Source: Klenkia soli
GTDB taxonomy: Bacteria; Actinomycetota; Actinomycetes; Mycobacteriales; Geodermatophilaceae
NCBI RefSeq assembly: GCF_900103975.1
Contig: NZ_FNIR01000015.1
Location: forward strand, 62,001 to 126,000
DNA: 64,000 bases
Reading direction: 5' to 3'
Shown: piece by piece, positions 40,611 to 52,022 of the stretch
How positions within the stretch are numbered: position 1 is the first letter of the stretch
How the letters are laid out: each line of letters opens with the position of its first letter
Program-made: the position numbers and the translations under genes
The notes under the pieces: generated by a model
Told to the model about the DNA's origin: nothing
Seen by the model: the letters and a program-made list of their open reading frames with translations, nothing else
Databases searched by the model: none

Positions 40611-41681
40611 GTGGACGTCCTGGGTTCCGGTCACGAGCAAGTCGTCTTCTGCGCCGACCCGGAGTCCGGGCTGAGAGCGGTGATCGCGATCTACTCCACC
40701 GCCCTCGGCCCGGCCCTGGGCGGCACCCGCTTCTACCCCTACGCCTCGGAGGCCGACGCGGTCACCGACGCGCTCGCGCTGTCGAAGGCCATGGCCTACA
40801 AGAACAGCCTGGCCGGCCTCGACCTCGGCGGCGGCAAGGGCGTCATCATCGGCGACCCCAAGGTGCACAAGACCGAGGCGCTGCTGCGGGCCTACGGCCG
40901 GTTCGTGGAGTCCCTCGGCGGCCGGTACCTCACCGCCTGCGACGTCGGCACCTACAACGCCGACCTCGACGTCGTCGCCCGCGAGACCCGGTTCGCCCAC
41001 GGCCGCTCCCTCGCCCACGGCGGCTGCGGCGACTCCTCGGTGCTCACCGCGTTCGGCGTCTTCCAGGGCATGCGGGCCGCGGCCCAGCACCGCTGGGGGT
41101 CGCCGTCGCTGGCCGGGCGCACGGTCGCCGTCGCCGGGGTCGGCAAGGTGGGCTCGTGGCTGGTCGACTCCCTGGTCGAGGACGGCGCCTCGGTGGTCGT
41201 CACCGACGTGGACGCCGCGGCCGTCGAGCGGGTGGTCGCGAAGCACCCGGGGGTGCGGTCGGTCGCCGGCACCGCCGAGCTGGTCCGCACGCCGCACGAC
41301 GTCTACGCCCCCTGCGCCCTCGGCGGCGCCCTGGACGACGAGACCGTGGCCGTGCTGCCGGCGGAGGTCGTCTGCGGCGGTGCCAACAACCAGCTGGCCC
41401 ACGAGGGCACCGCGCAGCTGCTGCTCGACCGCGGCATCCTCTACGCCCCGGACTACCTGGTGAACGCCGGCGGCGTCATCCAGGTCGAGGACGAGCGGCA
41501 CGGGTTCTCCTTCGCCCGCGCCGAGGCGAAGGCCACCTCGATCCTCGACGTCGCCCTCCGGGTGTTCGCCGCGGCCGACGCCGCCGGGGTCTCCCCCGCG
41601 GTCGCCGCCGACCGGCTCGCCGAGGAGCGGATCCACGCCGTCGGCCGGTTGGCCACCATCCGGCTGCCCCGTCCGGGCTGA
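40611..41681 (+). CDS. vdh: Valine (Leu/Phe/Val family) dehydrogenase
   Basis: A 356-residue NAD-dependent amino-acid dehydrogenase. GTG 40611 is chosen from the leaderless promoter and because upstream codons run into gntR. It shows [13 protein letters not shown], the catalytic [33 protein letters not shown], the Rossmann [10 protein letters not shown] and [12 protein letters not shown]. It deaminates branched-chain amino acids oxidatively to 2-oxoacids, feeding catabolism or branched fatty-acid precursors. Length and motifs match Streptomyces-type valine dehydrogenase; leucine dehydrogenase is the alternative. Confidence 0.9.
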   Translation: MDVLGSGHEQVVFCADPESGLRAVIAIYSTALGPALGGTRFYPYASEADAVTDALALSKAMAYKNSLAGLDLGGGKGVIIGDPKVHKTEALLRAYGRFVESLGGRYLTACDVGTYNADLDVVARETRFAHGRSLAHGGCGDSSVLTAFGVFQGMRAAAQHRWGSPSLAGRTVAVAGVGKVGSWLVDSLVEDGASVVVTDVDAAAVERVVAKHPGVRSVAGTAELVRTPHDVYAPCALGGALDDETVAVLPAEVVCGGANNQLAHEGTAQLLLDRGILYAPDYLVNAGGVIQVEDERHGFSFARAEAKATSILDVALRVFAAADAAGVSPAVAADRLAEERIHAVGRLATIRLPRPG

Positions 41682-41864
41682 GATCCAGGTCACGCCACGC
41701 CGTCCTGACCAGCCCGTCCGGGGGACGCGCGGGGAGGTCGTGTGCCGAGGCCGGTTCCGTGACGTAAGCTCGCCCTCGGACACAATCACTCAGTCGGGGT
41801 CGCATCACGGGCCGTCCAAGCCCAGTGCTGGACGCCCGCCACTCCGCAACGAGGGGGTCGAGCC

Positions 41865-42080
41865 ATGGGGCGCGGCCGAGCGAAGGCCAAGCAGACACGC
41901 GTGGCCCGTGAGCTCAAGTACAGCTCACCTTCCACCGACCTGACTGCTCTGCAGCGGGAACTCGGTGGTCAGCCGTCGACCTACACCGCTCCGGCGGTCA
42001 AGGACGACGACGAGGACGACGACATCGCCTCGAGGTGGATCGACGACGACGCGGACGACGACTGGGCAGCCAGTCGCTGA
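41865..42080 (+). CDS. DUF3073 family protein
   Basis: A 71-residue protein with a basic N-terminus (MGRGRAKAKQTRVAREL), a short conserved LKYSSPSTDLTALQREL segment and a very acidic C-terminus (KDDDEDDDIASRWIDDDADDD). This is the actinobacterial DUF3073 family, usually found beside purM as here. The charge segregation suggests nucleic-acid or protein binding; function unknown. GAGGGGG lies 8-14 bases upstream and TAAGCT at 41766 may be its -10. Confidence 0.9.
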   Translation: MGRGRAKAKQTRVARELKYSSPSTDLTALQRELGGQPSTYTAPAVKDDDEDDDIASRWIDDDADDDWAASR

Positions 42081-42128
42081 TCCGCTGAGCCGTCGGGCAC
42101 AGCTGCAGATCTGCACCACCGCACGACG

Positions 42129-42158
42129 GACACCGTCGTCCCCCGGGGCGACGGTGTC
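42129..42158. terminator. Hairpin between convergent DUF3073 gene and purM
   Basis: Arms GACACCGTCG (42129-42138) and CGACGGTGTC (42149-42158) pair perfectly around the loop TCCCCCGGGG. It sits 48 bases after the DUF3073 stop and 10 bases from the purM stop, so it may serve both. Confidence 0.75.
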
Positions 42159-42167
42159 ATCGTGCTG

Positions 42168-43226
42168 TCAGCGGTAGGAGCCGACCAGGCGGGCGGCGGG
42201 GGCTTCGTCGTCCGTGCGCTCGTCGATCGTGCCGGCCACCCAGGCGGGCACGCCGCGCTCGGTGAGCAGGGCGACCGTGCGGTCGGCGGCCTCGGGCGCG
42301 ACGGCGGTGACCATGCCGACGCCGCAGTTGAACGCCCGCTCGGACTCCGCGCGCGGGACGCCATGCGACTCCATCAGCTGCACCGCGGCCGGCAGGGCCC
42401 AGGTGCTGCGGTCCAGCACCGCCTGCAGGCCCGCGGGGACGACGCGGCCGGAGTTCGCGGCCAGCCCGCCGCCGGTGATGTGCGCGAAGGCGTGCACCTG
42501 CTCGACGCCGAGCTCGGCCACCAGGGCCAGGCAGTCCAGGGCGTAGATGCGGGTGGGCTCGAGCAGCGTGGCGCCCAGCTCCCGGTCCAGCCCGGCGGGG
42601 GTGCTCAGCAGGTCCAGGCCAGCGCCGGCGACGACCTTCCGGACCAGCGAGTAGCCGTTGGAGTGGAAGCCCGAGGAGGCCATGGCGACGACGACGTCCC
42701 CGCTGCGCACCCGCTCGGGGCCCAGCACCGCGTCGGCCTCGACCACGCCCACGGCGGTGGCCGCCAGGTCGTACTCGTCGGCGCCCATGAGATCGCCGTG
42801 CTCGGCGGTCTCACCGCCCACCAGGGAGGCCCCGGCCAGCCGGCACCCGGTGGCGATGCCCGTGACGATCGCGGCGATCCGCTCCGGCACGACCTTGCCG
42901 CAGGCCACGTAGTCCTGCAGGAACAGCGGCTCGGCCCCGCAGGCGACCAGGTCGTCGACGCACATGGCGACCAGGTCGATGCCGACGGTGTCGTGCCGGT
43001 CCAGCTGCCGGGCCAGGGCGATCTTGGTGCCCACGCCGTCGGTGGAGGACGCCAGCAGCGGCTTCGAGTACTTGGTGGTGTCCAGCGCGAACAGCCCGGC
43101 GAAACCGCCGAGCCCGCCGACGACCTCCGGCCGGTTGGTCGCCTCGACCGCGCTCTTCATCAGCGTCACGGCCCGCTCGCCGGCGTCGATGTCGACGCCG
43201 GACTCCGCGTACGAGTAGACCGTCAT
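42168..43226 (-). CDS. purM: Phosphoribosylformylglycinamidine cyclo-ligase
   Basis: A 352-residue enzyme from ATG 43226, overlapping the purF stop (ATGA). It has the PurM fold with SSTDGVGTKIALA, the MCVDDLVACGAEPLFLQDY block, VGGETAEH and AHITGGGLAAN. It converts formylglycinamidine ribonucleotide to aminoimidazole ribonucleotide with ATP in purine synthesis step 5. Co-transcribed with purF from the leaderless promoter at 44811. Confidence 0.97.
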   Translation of the reverse strand: MTVYSYAESGVDIDAGERAVTLMKSAVEATNRPEVVGGLGGFAGLFALDTTKYSKPLLASSTDGVGTKIALARQLDRHDTVGIDLVAMCVDDLVACGAEPLFLQDYVACGKVVPERIAAIVTGIATGCRLAGASLVGGETAEHGDLMGADEYDLAATAVGVVEADAVLGPERVRSGDVVVAMASSGFHSNGYSLVRKVVAGAGLDLLSTPAGLDRELGATLLEPTRIYALDCLALVAELGVEQVHAFAHITGGGLAANSGRVVPAGLQAVLDRSTWALPAAVQLMESHGVPRAESERAFNCGVGMVTAVAPEAADRTVALLTERGVPAWVAGTIDERTDDEAPAARLVGSYR

Positions 43227-44803
43227 GGACGGGTCAGGGCGTCGTCGGCGCCGCCGGCGGTGCTGGGGCTGCCGGCCTGCTGACCGGTCCAACCGCTGAC
43301 CGCGCGGGCGGCCTCGCGGTCGACGTCGTCGATCACCGGCAGGGTGCGCCGGGTGATGCCCTCGAGCACGTGCTTGCCCAGCACCTCGGGCTCGCCCAGC
43401 GGGATCGGGTACTCACCGGTGAAGCAGGCCGAGCACAACCGGTTGGCCGGCTGCTCGGTGGCCGCGATCATGCCGGCCTCGCTCACGTAGCCCAGGGAGT
43501 CGGCGTTGATCGAGGCCCGCACGCCGTCGACGTCGAGGCCGTTGGCGACCAGCTCGGCGCGGGAGGCGAAGTCGATGCCGTAGAAGCAGGGCCACTTCAC
43601 CGGCGGGGAGGCGATGCGCACGTGCACCTCGACGGCGCCGGCCTCGCGCAGCATGCGGATCAGGGCGCGCTGGGTGTTGCCGCGCACGATCGAGTCGTCG
43701 ACCACGACCAGGCGCTTGCCGCGGATGACGTCGCGCAGCGGGTTGAGCTTGAGCCGGATGCCCAGCTGCCGGATGGTCTGGCTGGGCTGGATGAACGTGC
43801 GGCCGACGTAGGAGTTCTTGACCAGGCCCAGGCCGTAGGGGATGCCCGAGGCCTCCGCGTAGCCGACGGCGGCCGGCGTGCCCGACTCGGGCACCGGGAT
43901 GACCAGGTCGGCCTCGATCGGGTGCTCGCGGGCCAACCGACGGCCGATCTCGACCCGGGCGGCGTGCACGCCGCGACCGGAGATCGTGGTGTCGGGGCGG
44001 GCCAGGTAGACGTACTCGAACACGCAGCCCTTGGGCTGGGCGGGGGCGAAGTGCTGGGAGCGCAGACCGTCCTCGTCGATGGCGATGAGCTCGCCGGGCT
44101 CGACCTCGCGCACGTAGGAGGCACCGACGATGTCCAGCGCCGCGGTCTCGCTGGCCACGACCCAGCCGCGCTCGAGCCGGCCCAGCACCAGCGGCCGCAC
44201 GCCCTGGGCGTCGCGGGCGGCGTACAGCGTCGTCTCGTCCATGAAGGTGAAGCTGAACGCCCCGCGCAGGTGGGGCAGCACCTGCATGGCCGCGGCCTCG
44301 ACCGAGAGGTCCTGCTTGGCCGCGATCAGCGCGGTGACGATGTCGGAGTCGGTGGTCGAGGAGAACGCGCCCGACACGCCCTCGTCGGCGGCCCGGCTGG
44401 CCAGCTCGGCGGTGTTCACCAGGTTGCCGTTGTGGCACAGCGCGATGCCGGTGCCCGACCCCGTGGTGCGGAACGTGGGCTGGGCGTTCTCCCAGGTGGA
44501 GGCACCGGTCGTGGAGTACCGGGTGTGGCCGACGGCGAGGAAGCCGCGCAGGCTGCTCAGCGTCGACTCGTCGAAGACCTGGCTCACCAGCCCGAGGTCC
44601 TTGTAGACCACCACCGAGGCACCGTCGGAGACCGCGATGCCCGCGGCCTCCTGACCCCGGTGCTGCAGGGCGTAGAGACCGAAGTAGGTCAGTTTCGCGA
44701 CCTCCTCCCCCGGCGCCCAGACGCCGAAGACGCCGCAGGCGTCCTGGGGTCCGGCGTCCTGGGGGTCGAGGTCGTGCGTCAGCCGTCCATCACCGCGAGG
44801 CAC
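43223..44803 (-). CDS. purF: Amidophosphoribosyltransferase
   Basis: A 526-residue enzyme from GTG 44803, seven bases after TACCCT. The N-terminal glutaminase begins after a propeptide at Cys in DACGVFGVW, with HRGQEAAGIA and HNGNLVN; the PRPP-binding loop is VVVDDSIVRGNT. Further Cys in GCVFEY, KWPCFYG and LCSACFTGEYP fit the [4Fe-4S]-containing B. subtilis-type enzyme. It makes phosphoribosylamine from PRPP and glutamine, the committed step of purine synthesis. First gene of purF-purM. Confidence 0.97.
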   Translation of the reverse strand: MPRGDGRLTHDLDPQDAGPQDACGVFGVWAPGEEVAKLTYFGLYALQHRGQEAAGIAVSDGASVVVYKDLGLVSQVFDESTLSSLRGFLAVGHTRYSTTGASTWENAQPTFRTTGSGTGIALCHNGNLVNTAELASRAADEGVSGAFSSTTDSDIVTALIAAKQDLSVEAAAMQVLPHLRGAFSFTFMDETTLYAARDAQGVRPLVLGRLERGWVVASETAALDIVGASYVREVEPGELIAIDEDGLRSQHFAPAQPKGCVFEYVYLARPDTTISGRGVHAARVEIGRRLAREHPIEADLVIPVPESGTPAAVGYAEASGIPYGLGLVKNSYVGRTFIQPSQTIRQLGIRLKLNPLRDVIRGKRLVVVDDSIVRGNTQRALIRMLREAGAVEVHVRIASPPVKWPCFYGIDFASRAELVANGLDVDGVRASINADSLGYVSEAGMIAATEQPANRLCSACFTGEYPIPLGEPEVLGKHVLEGITRRTLPVIDDVDREAARAVSGWTGQQAGSPSTAGGADDALTRP

Positions 44804-44810
44804 GCGCACG

Positions 44811-44816
44811 AGGGTA
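44811..44816 (-). promoter_or_regulatory. Leaderless -10 box for purF
   Basis: TACCCT lies seven bases before GTG 44803. The block around it (GGTACCCTC, then GTGCCTCGCG at the start codon) is nearly repeated at purS, where TACCCT (51890-51895) lies six bases before GTG 51883. Confidence 0.6.
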
Positions 44817-44860
44817 CCGGCGCCGACCGTCGACGCCAGCACCCCCGCACGACCACCCGC

Positions 44861-45469
44861 TCAGCGGATGTTGTCGATCTCGTCGGCGACGGTGGTGTCG
44901 TCGCCGTGACCGGTCCTGACGACCGTCTCGCCGGGCAGGGTCAGCAGCCGCTCCTGGATGGAGTTCAGGATGGTCGGCTTGTCGCTGTAGGAGCGCCCGG
45001 TGGCCCCGGGCCCGCCGCAGAACAGCGTGTCGCCGGTGAACACCGTGTCGAGCTCGGGGGCGTGCAGGCAGGTGCTGCCCGGCGAGTGGCCCGGGGTGTG
45101 CATCGCGGTGAGCTGGGTGCCGGCGACGTCGAAGGTGGTGCCCTCGACCAGGTCGTGGTCCGGGGCGGCGTCGGGGTGCACGACGTCCCAGAGCATGCGG
45201 TCGGCCGGCGGGAACCAGATCGGTGCACCGGTGGCCTCGCGCAGCGCCACGGCGGCGGTGATGTGGTCGTTGTGCCCGTGGGTCAGCACGATGGCGCCCA
45301 GCGTGCGCCCGCCGACGGCCTCGAGGATCGGTGCGGCGTCGTGCGGGGCGTCGATGACCACCACGGTCTCGTCGTCGCCGACCAGCCACACGTTGTTGTC
45401 GACGTCGAAGTCCTGGCCGTCGAGGCTGAACACGCCGCTGACCACGGTCTTGTCGATGCGGGCCGGCAT
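44861..45469 (-). CDS. MBL-fold hydrolase beside mycothiol-dependent formaldehyde dehydrogenase
   Basis: A 202-residue enzyme from ATG 45469, which overlaps the dehydrogenase stop (TGATG). Metal ligands: LTHGHNDHITAA, MHTPGHSPGS and VFTGDTLF, with a final RTGHGDDT. Compact single-domain glyoxalase II-type fold. The same pairing occurs in mycobacteria (Rv2259 mscR with Rv2260), so the substrate is probably S-formyl-mycothiol or a related mycothiol thioester, releasing formate and mycothiol. That assignment is by context and family. Confidence 0.88.
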   Translation of the reverse strand: MPARIDKTVVSGVFSLDGQDFDVDNNVWLVGDDETVVVIDAPHDAAPILEAVGGRTLGAIVLTHGHNDHITAAVALREATGAPIWFPPADRMLWDVVHPDAAPDHDLVEGTTFDVAGTQLTAMHTPGHSPGSTCLHAPELDTVFTGDTLFCGGPGATGRSYSDKPTILNSIQERLLTLPGETVVRTGHGDDTTVADEIDNIR

Positions 45470-46554
45470 CAGAACACCACGACCGAGCGCAGCACGTCGC
45501 CGTGGTGCATCTTCTCGAACGCCGCCTCGACGTCGCCGATGCCGATGGTCTCGGACACGAACGCGTCGAGGTCGAACCGGCCCTGCAGGTACAGGTCGAT
45601 GAGCATCGGGAAGTCGCGGCTGGGCAGGCAGTCGCCGTACCAGGAGGACTTCAGCGCACCGCCCCGGCCGAAGACGTCGATCAGCGGCAGCGTGATCTCC
45701 ATCGTCGGGTTGGGCACACCCACCAGCACGACGGTGCCGGCGAGGTCGCGGGCGTCGAAGGCCTGCTGGTAGACCGCCGGGTGCCCGACGGCGTCGATGG
45801 CGACGTCGACGCCGAACCCGCCGGTGAGCTCCTTGATCGCGGCGACCGCGTCGGTCTCCTTCGAGTTGACCGTGTGGGTGGCGCCCAGGCCCTTCGCCCA
45901 CTCGAGCTTGCGGTCGTCGAGGTCGACGGCGATCACCTTCGAGGCGCCGGCCAGCTTGGCCCCGGCGATGGCGGCGTCGCCGACCCCGCCGCAGCCGAAG
46001 ACGGCCACGGTGTCGCCGCGACCCACACCGCCGGTGTTGATCGCGGCACCCACGCCGGCCATGACGCCGCAGCCCAGCAGACCGGCCGCCTCCGGCTTCG
46101 CCGCGGGGTCGACCTTGGTGCACTGCCCGGAGTGGACCAGCGTCTTCTCGGCGAAGGCGCCGATGCCCAGCGCCGGCGACAGCTCGGTGCCGTCCTTCAG
46201 CGTCATCTTCTGGGCGGCGTTGTGGGTGCTGAAGCAGTACCAGGGCTTGCCCTTGGCGCAGGCCCGGCAGGTGCCGCAGACCGCGCGCCAGTTGAGGATC
46301 ACGAAGTCACCCACGGCGACGTTCGTGACGCCCTCGCCGACCGCGGCGACCCGACCGGCGGCCTCGTGGCCGAGCAGGAACGGGAACTCGTCGTTGATCC
46401 CGCCCTCCCGGTAGTGCAGGTCGGTGTGGCAGACCCCGCAGGCCTGCACGTCGACGACCGCCTCACCCGGCCCCGGGTCGGGGACGATGATCGTCTCGAG
46501 ACTGACGGGGGCTCCCTTGCTGAGGGCGACGACGCCCTGCACCTCGTACGGCAT
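45469..46554 (-). CDS. mscR: S-(hydroxymethyl)mycothiol dehydrogenase / S-nitrosomycothiol reductase
   Basis: A 361-residue zinc alcohol dehydrogenase from ATG 46554, seven bases after TAAGCT. Catalytic zinc ligands in [15 protein letters not shown] and [10 protein letters not shown]; structural zinc Cys in [19 protein letters not shown] site [11 protein letters not shown]. Motifs [15 protein letters not shown] and [14 protein letters not shown] are typical of the mycothiol-dependent branch. It oxidises the formaldehyde-mycothiol adduct and can reduce S-nitrosomycothiol. It indicates a mycothiol-making actinobacterium. Operon with the MBL hydrolase. Confidence 0.9.
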   Translation of the reverse strand: MPYEVQGVVALSKGAPVSLETIIVPDPGPGEAVVDVQACGVCHTDLHYREGGINDEFPFLLGHEAAGRVAAVGEGVTNVAVGDFVILNWRAVCGTCRACAKGKPWYCFSTHNAAQKMTLKDGTELSPALGIGAFAEKTLVHSGQCTKVDPAAKPEAAGLLGCGVMAGVGAAINTGGVGRGDTVAVFGCGGVGDAAIAGAKLAGASKVIAVDLDDRKLEWAKGLGATHTVNSKETDAVAAIKELTGGFGVDVAIDAVGHPAVYQQAFDARDLAGTVVLVGVPNPTMEITLPLIDVFGRGGALKSSWYGDCLPSRDFPMLIDLYLQGRFDLDAFVSETIGIGDVEAAFEKMHHGDVLRSVVVF

Positions 46555-46561
46555 GCACCGG

Positions 46562-46567
46562 AGCTTA
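46562..46567 (-). promoter_or_regulatory. Leaderless -10 box for mscR
   Basis: TAAGCT lies seven bases before ATG 46554, matching the TANNNT leaderless layout seen at several genes here. Confidence 0.55.
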
Positions 46568-46718
46568 TGGGTGGGTCCGGCAGCCGCGTCCAGGTGTCGA
46601 TCCGGTCTCGTTCGCCGGGCGAAAGGTTGCACACCGCACTACCGTCGCCCCGGCATGGCCCGCGTCACACAGCGGGCGCCCAGCTCACCGGGGTCCCACC
46701 CCGGACAGGAGGACCTCC

Positions 46719-48122
46719 GTGGCCGTTCCCGGCTTCCTGGCCCGCGACCGGATCGTCGCGAAGCCGGGCTTCAACCGATGGCTGATCCCGCCCGCAGCCC
46801 TCGCCGTCCACCTCTGCATCGGCCAGGTCTACGCGACCAGCGTCTACAAGGCGGCCCTCGTGGCCGACTTCGACTCCTCGCTGACCGCCATCGGCGCCAT
46901 CTTCTCCATCGCCATCGTGATGCTCGGGCTGTCGGCAGCCCTGTTCGGCACCTGGGTCGACCGCAACGGCCCCCGGGCCGCGATGTTCACCGCCGCCTGC
47001 TTCTGGTCCGTCGGGTTCCTGGTCGGCGCGGCCGGCATCGCGACGAACCAGCTGTGGCTGCTCTACCTGGGCTACGGCGTCCTGGGCGGCATCGGCCTGG
47101 GCATCGGCTACATCTCCCCGGTCTCCACCCTCATCAAGTGGTTCCCCGACCGTCCCGGCCTGGCCACCGGCATGGCGATCATGGGCTTCGGCGGTGGTGC
47201 GCTGATCGCGACCCCGCTCTCGCGCTCGCTGATGTCGCTCTACGACGACGGCTACGACGGCACCGCAGCCACCACGGCCAGCGGCACCGCCGTCGCGCTG
47301 CTGTTCGTCACGCTGGGCCTGGTCTACCTGGTCTTCATGATGTTCGGCGCCGCGATCATCCGGGTGCCCGCCGACGGCTGGCAGCCCGAGGGCTTCGACC
47401 CCTCGACGGTGAAGAGCAAGGCACTGGTCACCACCGACAGCGTCTCGGCGGCCAACGCGATCAAGACGCCGCAGTTCTGGCTGCTGTGGATCGTGCTGTT
47501 CTGCAACGTAACCGCCGGCATCGGCATCCTCGAGCAGGCCAGCCCGATGGTGCAGGACTTCTTCCGCGACGGTGAGACCTCCGCGGTCACCGTCGCCGCC
47601 GCCGGTGGCTTCGTCGGCCTGCTGTCGCTGTTCAACATGGCCGGCCGGTTCGTCTGGTCCTCGACCTCGGACGTCATCGGCCGCAAGGGCATCTACATGG
47701 TCTACCTCGGCGTGGGCCTGGTGCTGTACATCGCGCTGGCCACTGTCGGCAGCTCGGCCGTCTGGCTGTTCGTGCTGCTCGCCGCGCTGATCATCAGCTT
47801 CTACGGCGGCGGGTTCGCCACCATCCCGGCCTACCTGCGCGACCTGTTCGGCACCTTCCAGGTCGGCGCCATCCACGGCCGGCTGCTCACCGCCTGGGCC
47901 GCGGCGGGTGTCGCCGGCCCGTTGATCGTCAACGGCGTCCTGGACACCCAGGGCACCCCCGGTGAGCTGGTGGCCGGTGACTACCGGATCGCGCTGTTCA
48001 TCATGGTCGGCCTGCTCGCCGTCGGGTTCGTCGCGAACCTGCTGGTCAAGCCGGTCGCCGACAAGTGGCACGAGCCGAAGGCCCAGACGACCCCCACCCC
48101 GGAACGGAGCGCCGCCCGATGA
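46719..48122 (+). CDS. OFA-family MFS transporter (oxalate/formate antiporter type)
   Basis: A 467-residue permease from GTG 46719 with CAGGAGGAC upstream. Twelve hydrophobic helices; the N-terminal GQVYATSVYKAAL and the loop FGTWVDRNGPR are typical of OFA transporters, as are GLGIGYISPVSTLIKWFPDRPGLATG and YGGGFATIPAYLRDLFG. It probably exchanges or takes up small dicarboxylates or formate. It is divergent from mscR, whose pathway ends in formate. Its stop overlaps the start of the small-subunit gene (ATGA). Confidence 0.88.
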   Translation: MAVPGFLARDRIVAKPGFNRWLIPPAALAVHLCIGQVYATSVYKAALVADFDSSLTAIGAIFSIAIVMLGLSAALFGTWVDRNGPRAAMFTAACFWSVGFLVGAAGIATNQLWLLYLGYGVLGGIGLGIGYISPVSTLIKWFPDRPGLATGMAIMGFGGGALIATPLSRSLMSLYDDGYDGTAATTASGTAVALLFVTLGLVYLVFMMFGAAIIRVPADGWQPEGFDPSTVKSKALVTTDSVSAANAIKTPQFWLLWIVLFCNVTAGIGILEQASPMVQDFFRDGETSAVTVAAAGGFVGLLSLFNMAGRFVWSSTSDVIGRKGIYMVYLGVGLVLYIALATVGSSAVWLFVLLAALIISFYGGGFATIPAYLRDLFGTFQVGAIHGRLLTAWAAAGVAGPLIVNGVLDTQGTPGELVAGDYRIALFIMVGLLAVGFVANLLVKPVADKWHEPKAQTTPTPERSAAR

Positions 48123-48247
48123 GCTCACCCGAGCGTTCGACCACCCCGCTGGCCCTGATCGTCGTCGCCTGGGCCCTGGTCGTGATCCCGCTGCTGTACG
48201 GGTTGGTGCAGACCATCCGCACCGCCAGCGCGCTGTTCACCGGCTGA
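48119..48247 (+). CDS. MFS transporter small subunit (single-helix peptide)
   Basis: A 42-residue peptide from ATG 48119, overlapping the transporter stop by ATGA. It has a short polar N-terminus (MSSPERSTT) and one membrane helix (LALIVVAWALVVIPLLYGL) followed by QTIRTASALF. Such small subunits are found directly after OFA-type transporters in actinobacteria and other bacteria and probably stabilise them. Too short for most gene finders. Confidence 0.8.
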   Translation: MSSPERSTTPLALIVVAWALVVIPLLYGLVQTIRTASALFTG

Positions 48248-48265
48248 CCCCACCGCCACCCGACC

Positions 48266-48296
48266 CGCCCCGTCCACCCCTGCGGTGGGCGGGGCG
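48266..48296. terminator. Strong hairpin between transporter and sterol-carrier gene
   Basis: Arms CGCCCCGTCCACC (48266-48278) and GGTGGGCGGGGCG (48284-48296) form 13 pairs, one of them G-U, around a five-base loop, followed by TCGTCGTC. It lies 18 bases after the small-subunit stop and 8 bases from the convergent gene's stop. Confidence 0.85.
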
Positions 48297-48304
48297 TCGT
48301 CGTC

Positions 48305-48702
48305 TCAGGCCGGTGGGCCCGCCCGGAAGGGACGCAGCGGCAGCACGGCGGCCAGGTCGGCGCGGTTGCCGCTGGCGGCGACCTTGCCCTCGCCCAGCGC
48401 GGCGTCCCACATCTGCAGGCCGCAGACCAGCCGCAGCCACGTGGCGGCGTCGGTCTCGACGACGTTCGGCGGGGTGCCCCGGGTGTGCCGGGGCCCCTCG
48501 ATGCACTGGACGGCGACGTAGGGGGGCACCCGCACCTCCACCGACCGGCCGGGTACCTGCTGGGCCAGCCAGCGCGCGGTGGTCTTCACCGCGGCCCCCA
48601 GCACCGCGCGGGCCGGCTTCTCGGCCTCCCCCCGCAGCCAGGGCAGCACCGGGCCCAGCACCTCGCGGAGCTGCTCGGCCGGGATCGGCGCCGTGCCGGC
48701 CA

Positions 48703-48703
<1 letters not shown>
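48305..48703 (-). CDS. Sterol carrier family protein downstream of purL
   Basis: A 132-residue soluble protein from ATG 48703, overlapping the purL stop (TGATG). It has a helical N-terminus and a [20 protein letters not shown] / [19 protein letters not shown] pattern, the actinobacterial sterol-carrier-like (MDMPI C-domain-like) protein commonly coupled to purL. The LALRP-type C-terminal PLRPF closes the domain. Function in purine metabolism is unknown; it may bind a hydrophobic ligand or be coupled only by position. Confidence 0.8.
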
Positions 48704-50969
<2,266 letters not shown>

Positions 50970-50973
<4 letters not shown>

Positions 50974-51641
50974 GCGGAGAGGGCTCCCTGGAGGACCGAG
51001 GTGAAGAAGCCGAGGCCGTCGACCGAGGGGCCGGTGAGCTCCTCGACGGCGTGCTCGGGGTGCGGCATGAGCCCGACGACCCGGCCGTCGGCGCTGGTCA
51101 CGCCGGCGATGTCGCGCGAGCTGCCGTTGGGGTTGCCGCCGGCGTAGCGGACGACCACGCGCCCGTCGCCCTCGAGCCGGTCGAGGTCGGCGTCGGACCC
51201 GACGTACCGGCCCTCGCCGTTCTTCACCGGGACGACGATCGTCTGGCCCTGCGCGTAGGACGACGTCCACGCGGTGTCGGCGCGCTCGACCAGCAGCGCC
51301 TGGTCGCGGTTGCGGAAGTGCAGGTGGCTGTTGCGGGTCAGCGCGCCGGGCAGCAGCCCGGCCTCGCACAGCACCTGGAAGCCGTTGCAGATGCCCAGCA
51401 CCGGCATGCCGGCCCGGGCCCGGTCGACCACCGCGCGCATCAGCGGCTGGCGGGCGGCGATGGCACCGGCCCGCAGGTAGTCGCCGTAGGAGAACCCACC
51501 GGGCAGCACCACGGCGTCGACCGCGGGCAGCTCGGCGTCGGCGTGCCACAGCGGCACGACCTCACCACCGGCCAGCCGGACCGCGCGGGCGGCGTCGACG
51601 TCGTCCAGCGAACCCGGGAAGGTGACGACCCCGATGCGCAC
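50970..51641 (-). CDS. purQ: Phosphoribosylformylglycinamidine synthase, glutaminase subunit PurQ
   Basis: A 223-residue class I glutamine amidotransferase from GTG 51641, two bases after the purS stop. The nucleophile elbow is GICNGFQVL; the catalytic His/Glu are in [25 protein letters not shown] is the PurQ signature. It supplies ammonia from glutamine to PurL. Ribosome site GGGGAG lies within purS, so the genes are tightly coupled. Confidence 0.97.
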
Positions 51642-51643
51642 CG

Positions 51644-51883
51644 TCAGCTCCCCGACAGGTGGAGCTCGACGTCCTCGATGACGGGGTTGGCCAGCAAGGT
51701 CTCGGCGATCTCGCGGAGCTCGGCCTCGTCGGGGGTGCCCTCGACGTCGAGGACGAAGTGCTTGCCCTGCCGGACGCCGGTCACCCCCGCGTGGCCCAGC
51801 CGGCCCAGGGCGCCGAGCACGGCCTGCCCCTGCGGGTCGGAGATCTCGGGCTTCAGGACGACGTCGACGACCACGCGAGGCAC
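51644..51883 (-). CDS. purS: Phosphoribosylformylglycinamidine synthase subunit PurS
   Basis: A 79-residue protein from GTG 51883, six bases after TACCCT. Pattern [37 protein letters not shown] and [14 protein letters not shown] is the PurS fold, a small dimer that bridges PurL and PurQ. First gene of purS-purQ-purL-sterol carrier operon. Confidence 0.95.
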   Translation of the reverse strand: MPRVVVDVVLKPEISDPQGQAVLGALGRLGHAGVTGVRQGKHFVLDVEGTPDEAELREIAETLLANPVIEDVELHLSGS

Positions 51884-51889
51884 GCGGTG

Positions 51890-51895
51890 AGGGTA
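51890..51895 (-). promoter_or_regulatory. Leaderless -10 box for purS operon
   Basis: TACCCT lies six bases before GTG 51883. The surrounding block, including GTGCCTCGCG at the start, closely matches the purF promoter at 44811. Confidence 0.6.
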
Positions 51896-52022
51896 CCGGG
51901 GGCCGGAGCCACCCCGGCACACGCGGGCGGGGTTCGACTCCAGCACCTGCACCGGCCTGCCGATAGCCCATCCGAGACCGCACCGTCGGGGTGCGGCGCA
52001 AGACACAGGCAGGAGCAGCCGG

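Noticed and set aside
37713-41789. A 1,358-codon frame covering the sugar permease and running on through vdh
   Set aside because: Only the first-strand part 37713-38756 codes (permease); the upstream extension is shadow of the binding protein, gntR and vdh.
36922-42080. Mobile element or horizontally acquired segment
   Set aside because: No transposase, integrase, direct-repeat ends or tRNA; base composition looks like the rest of the window.
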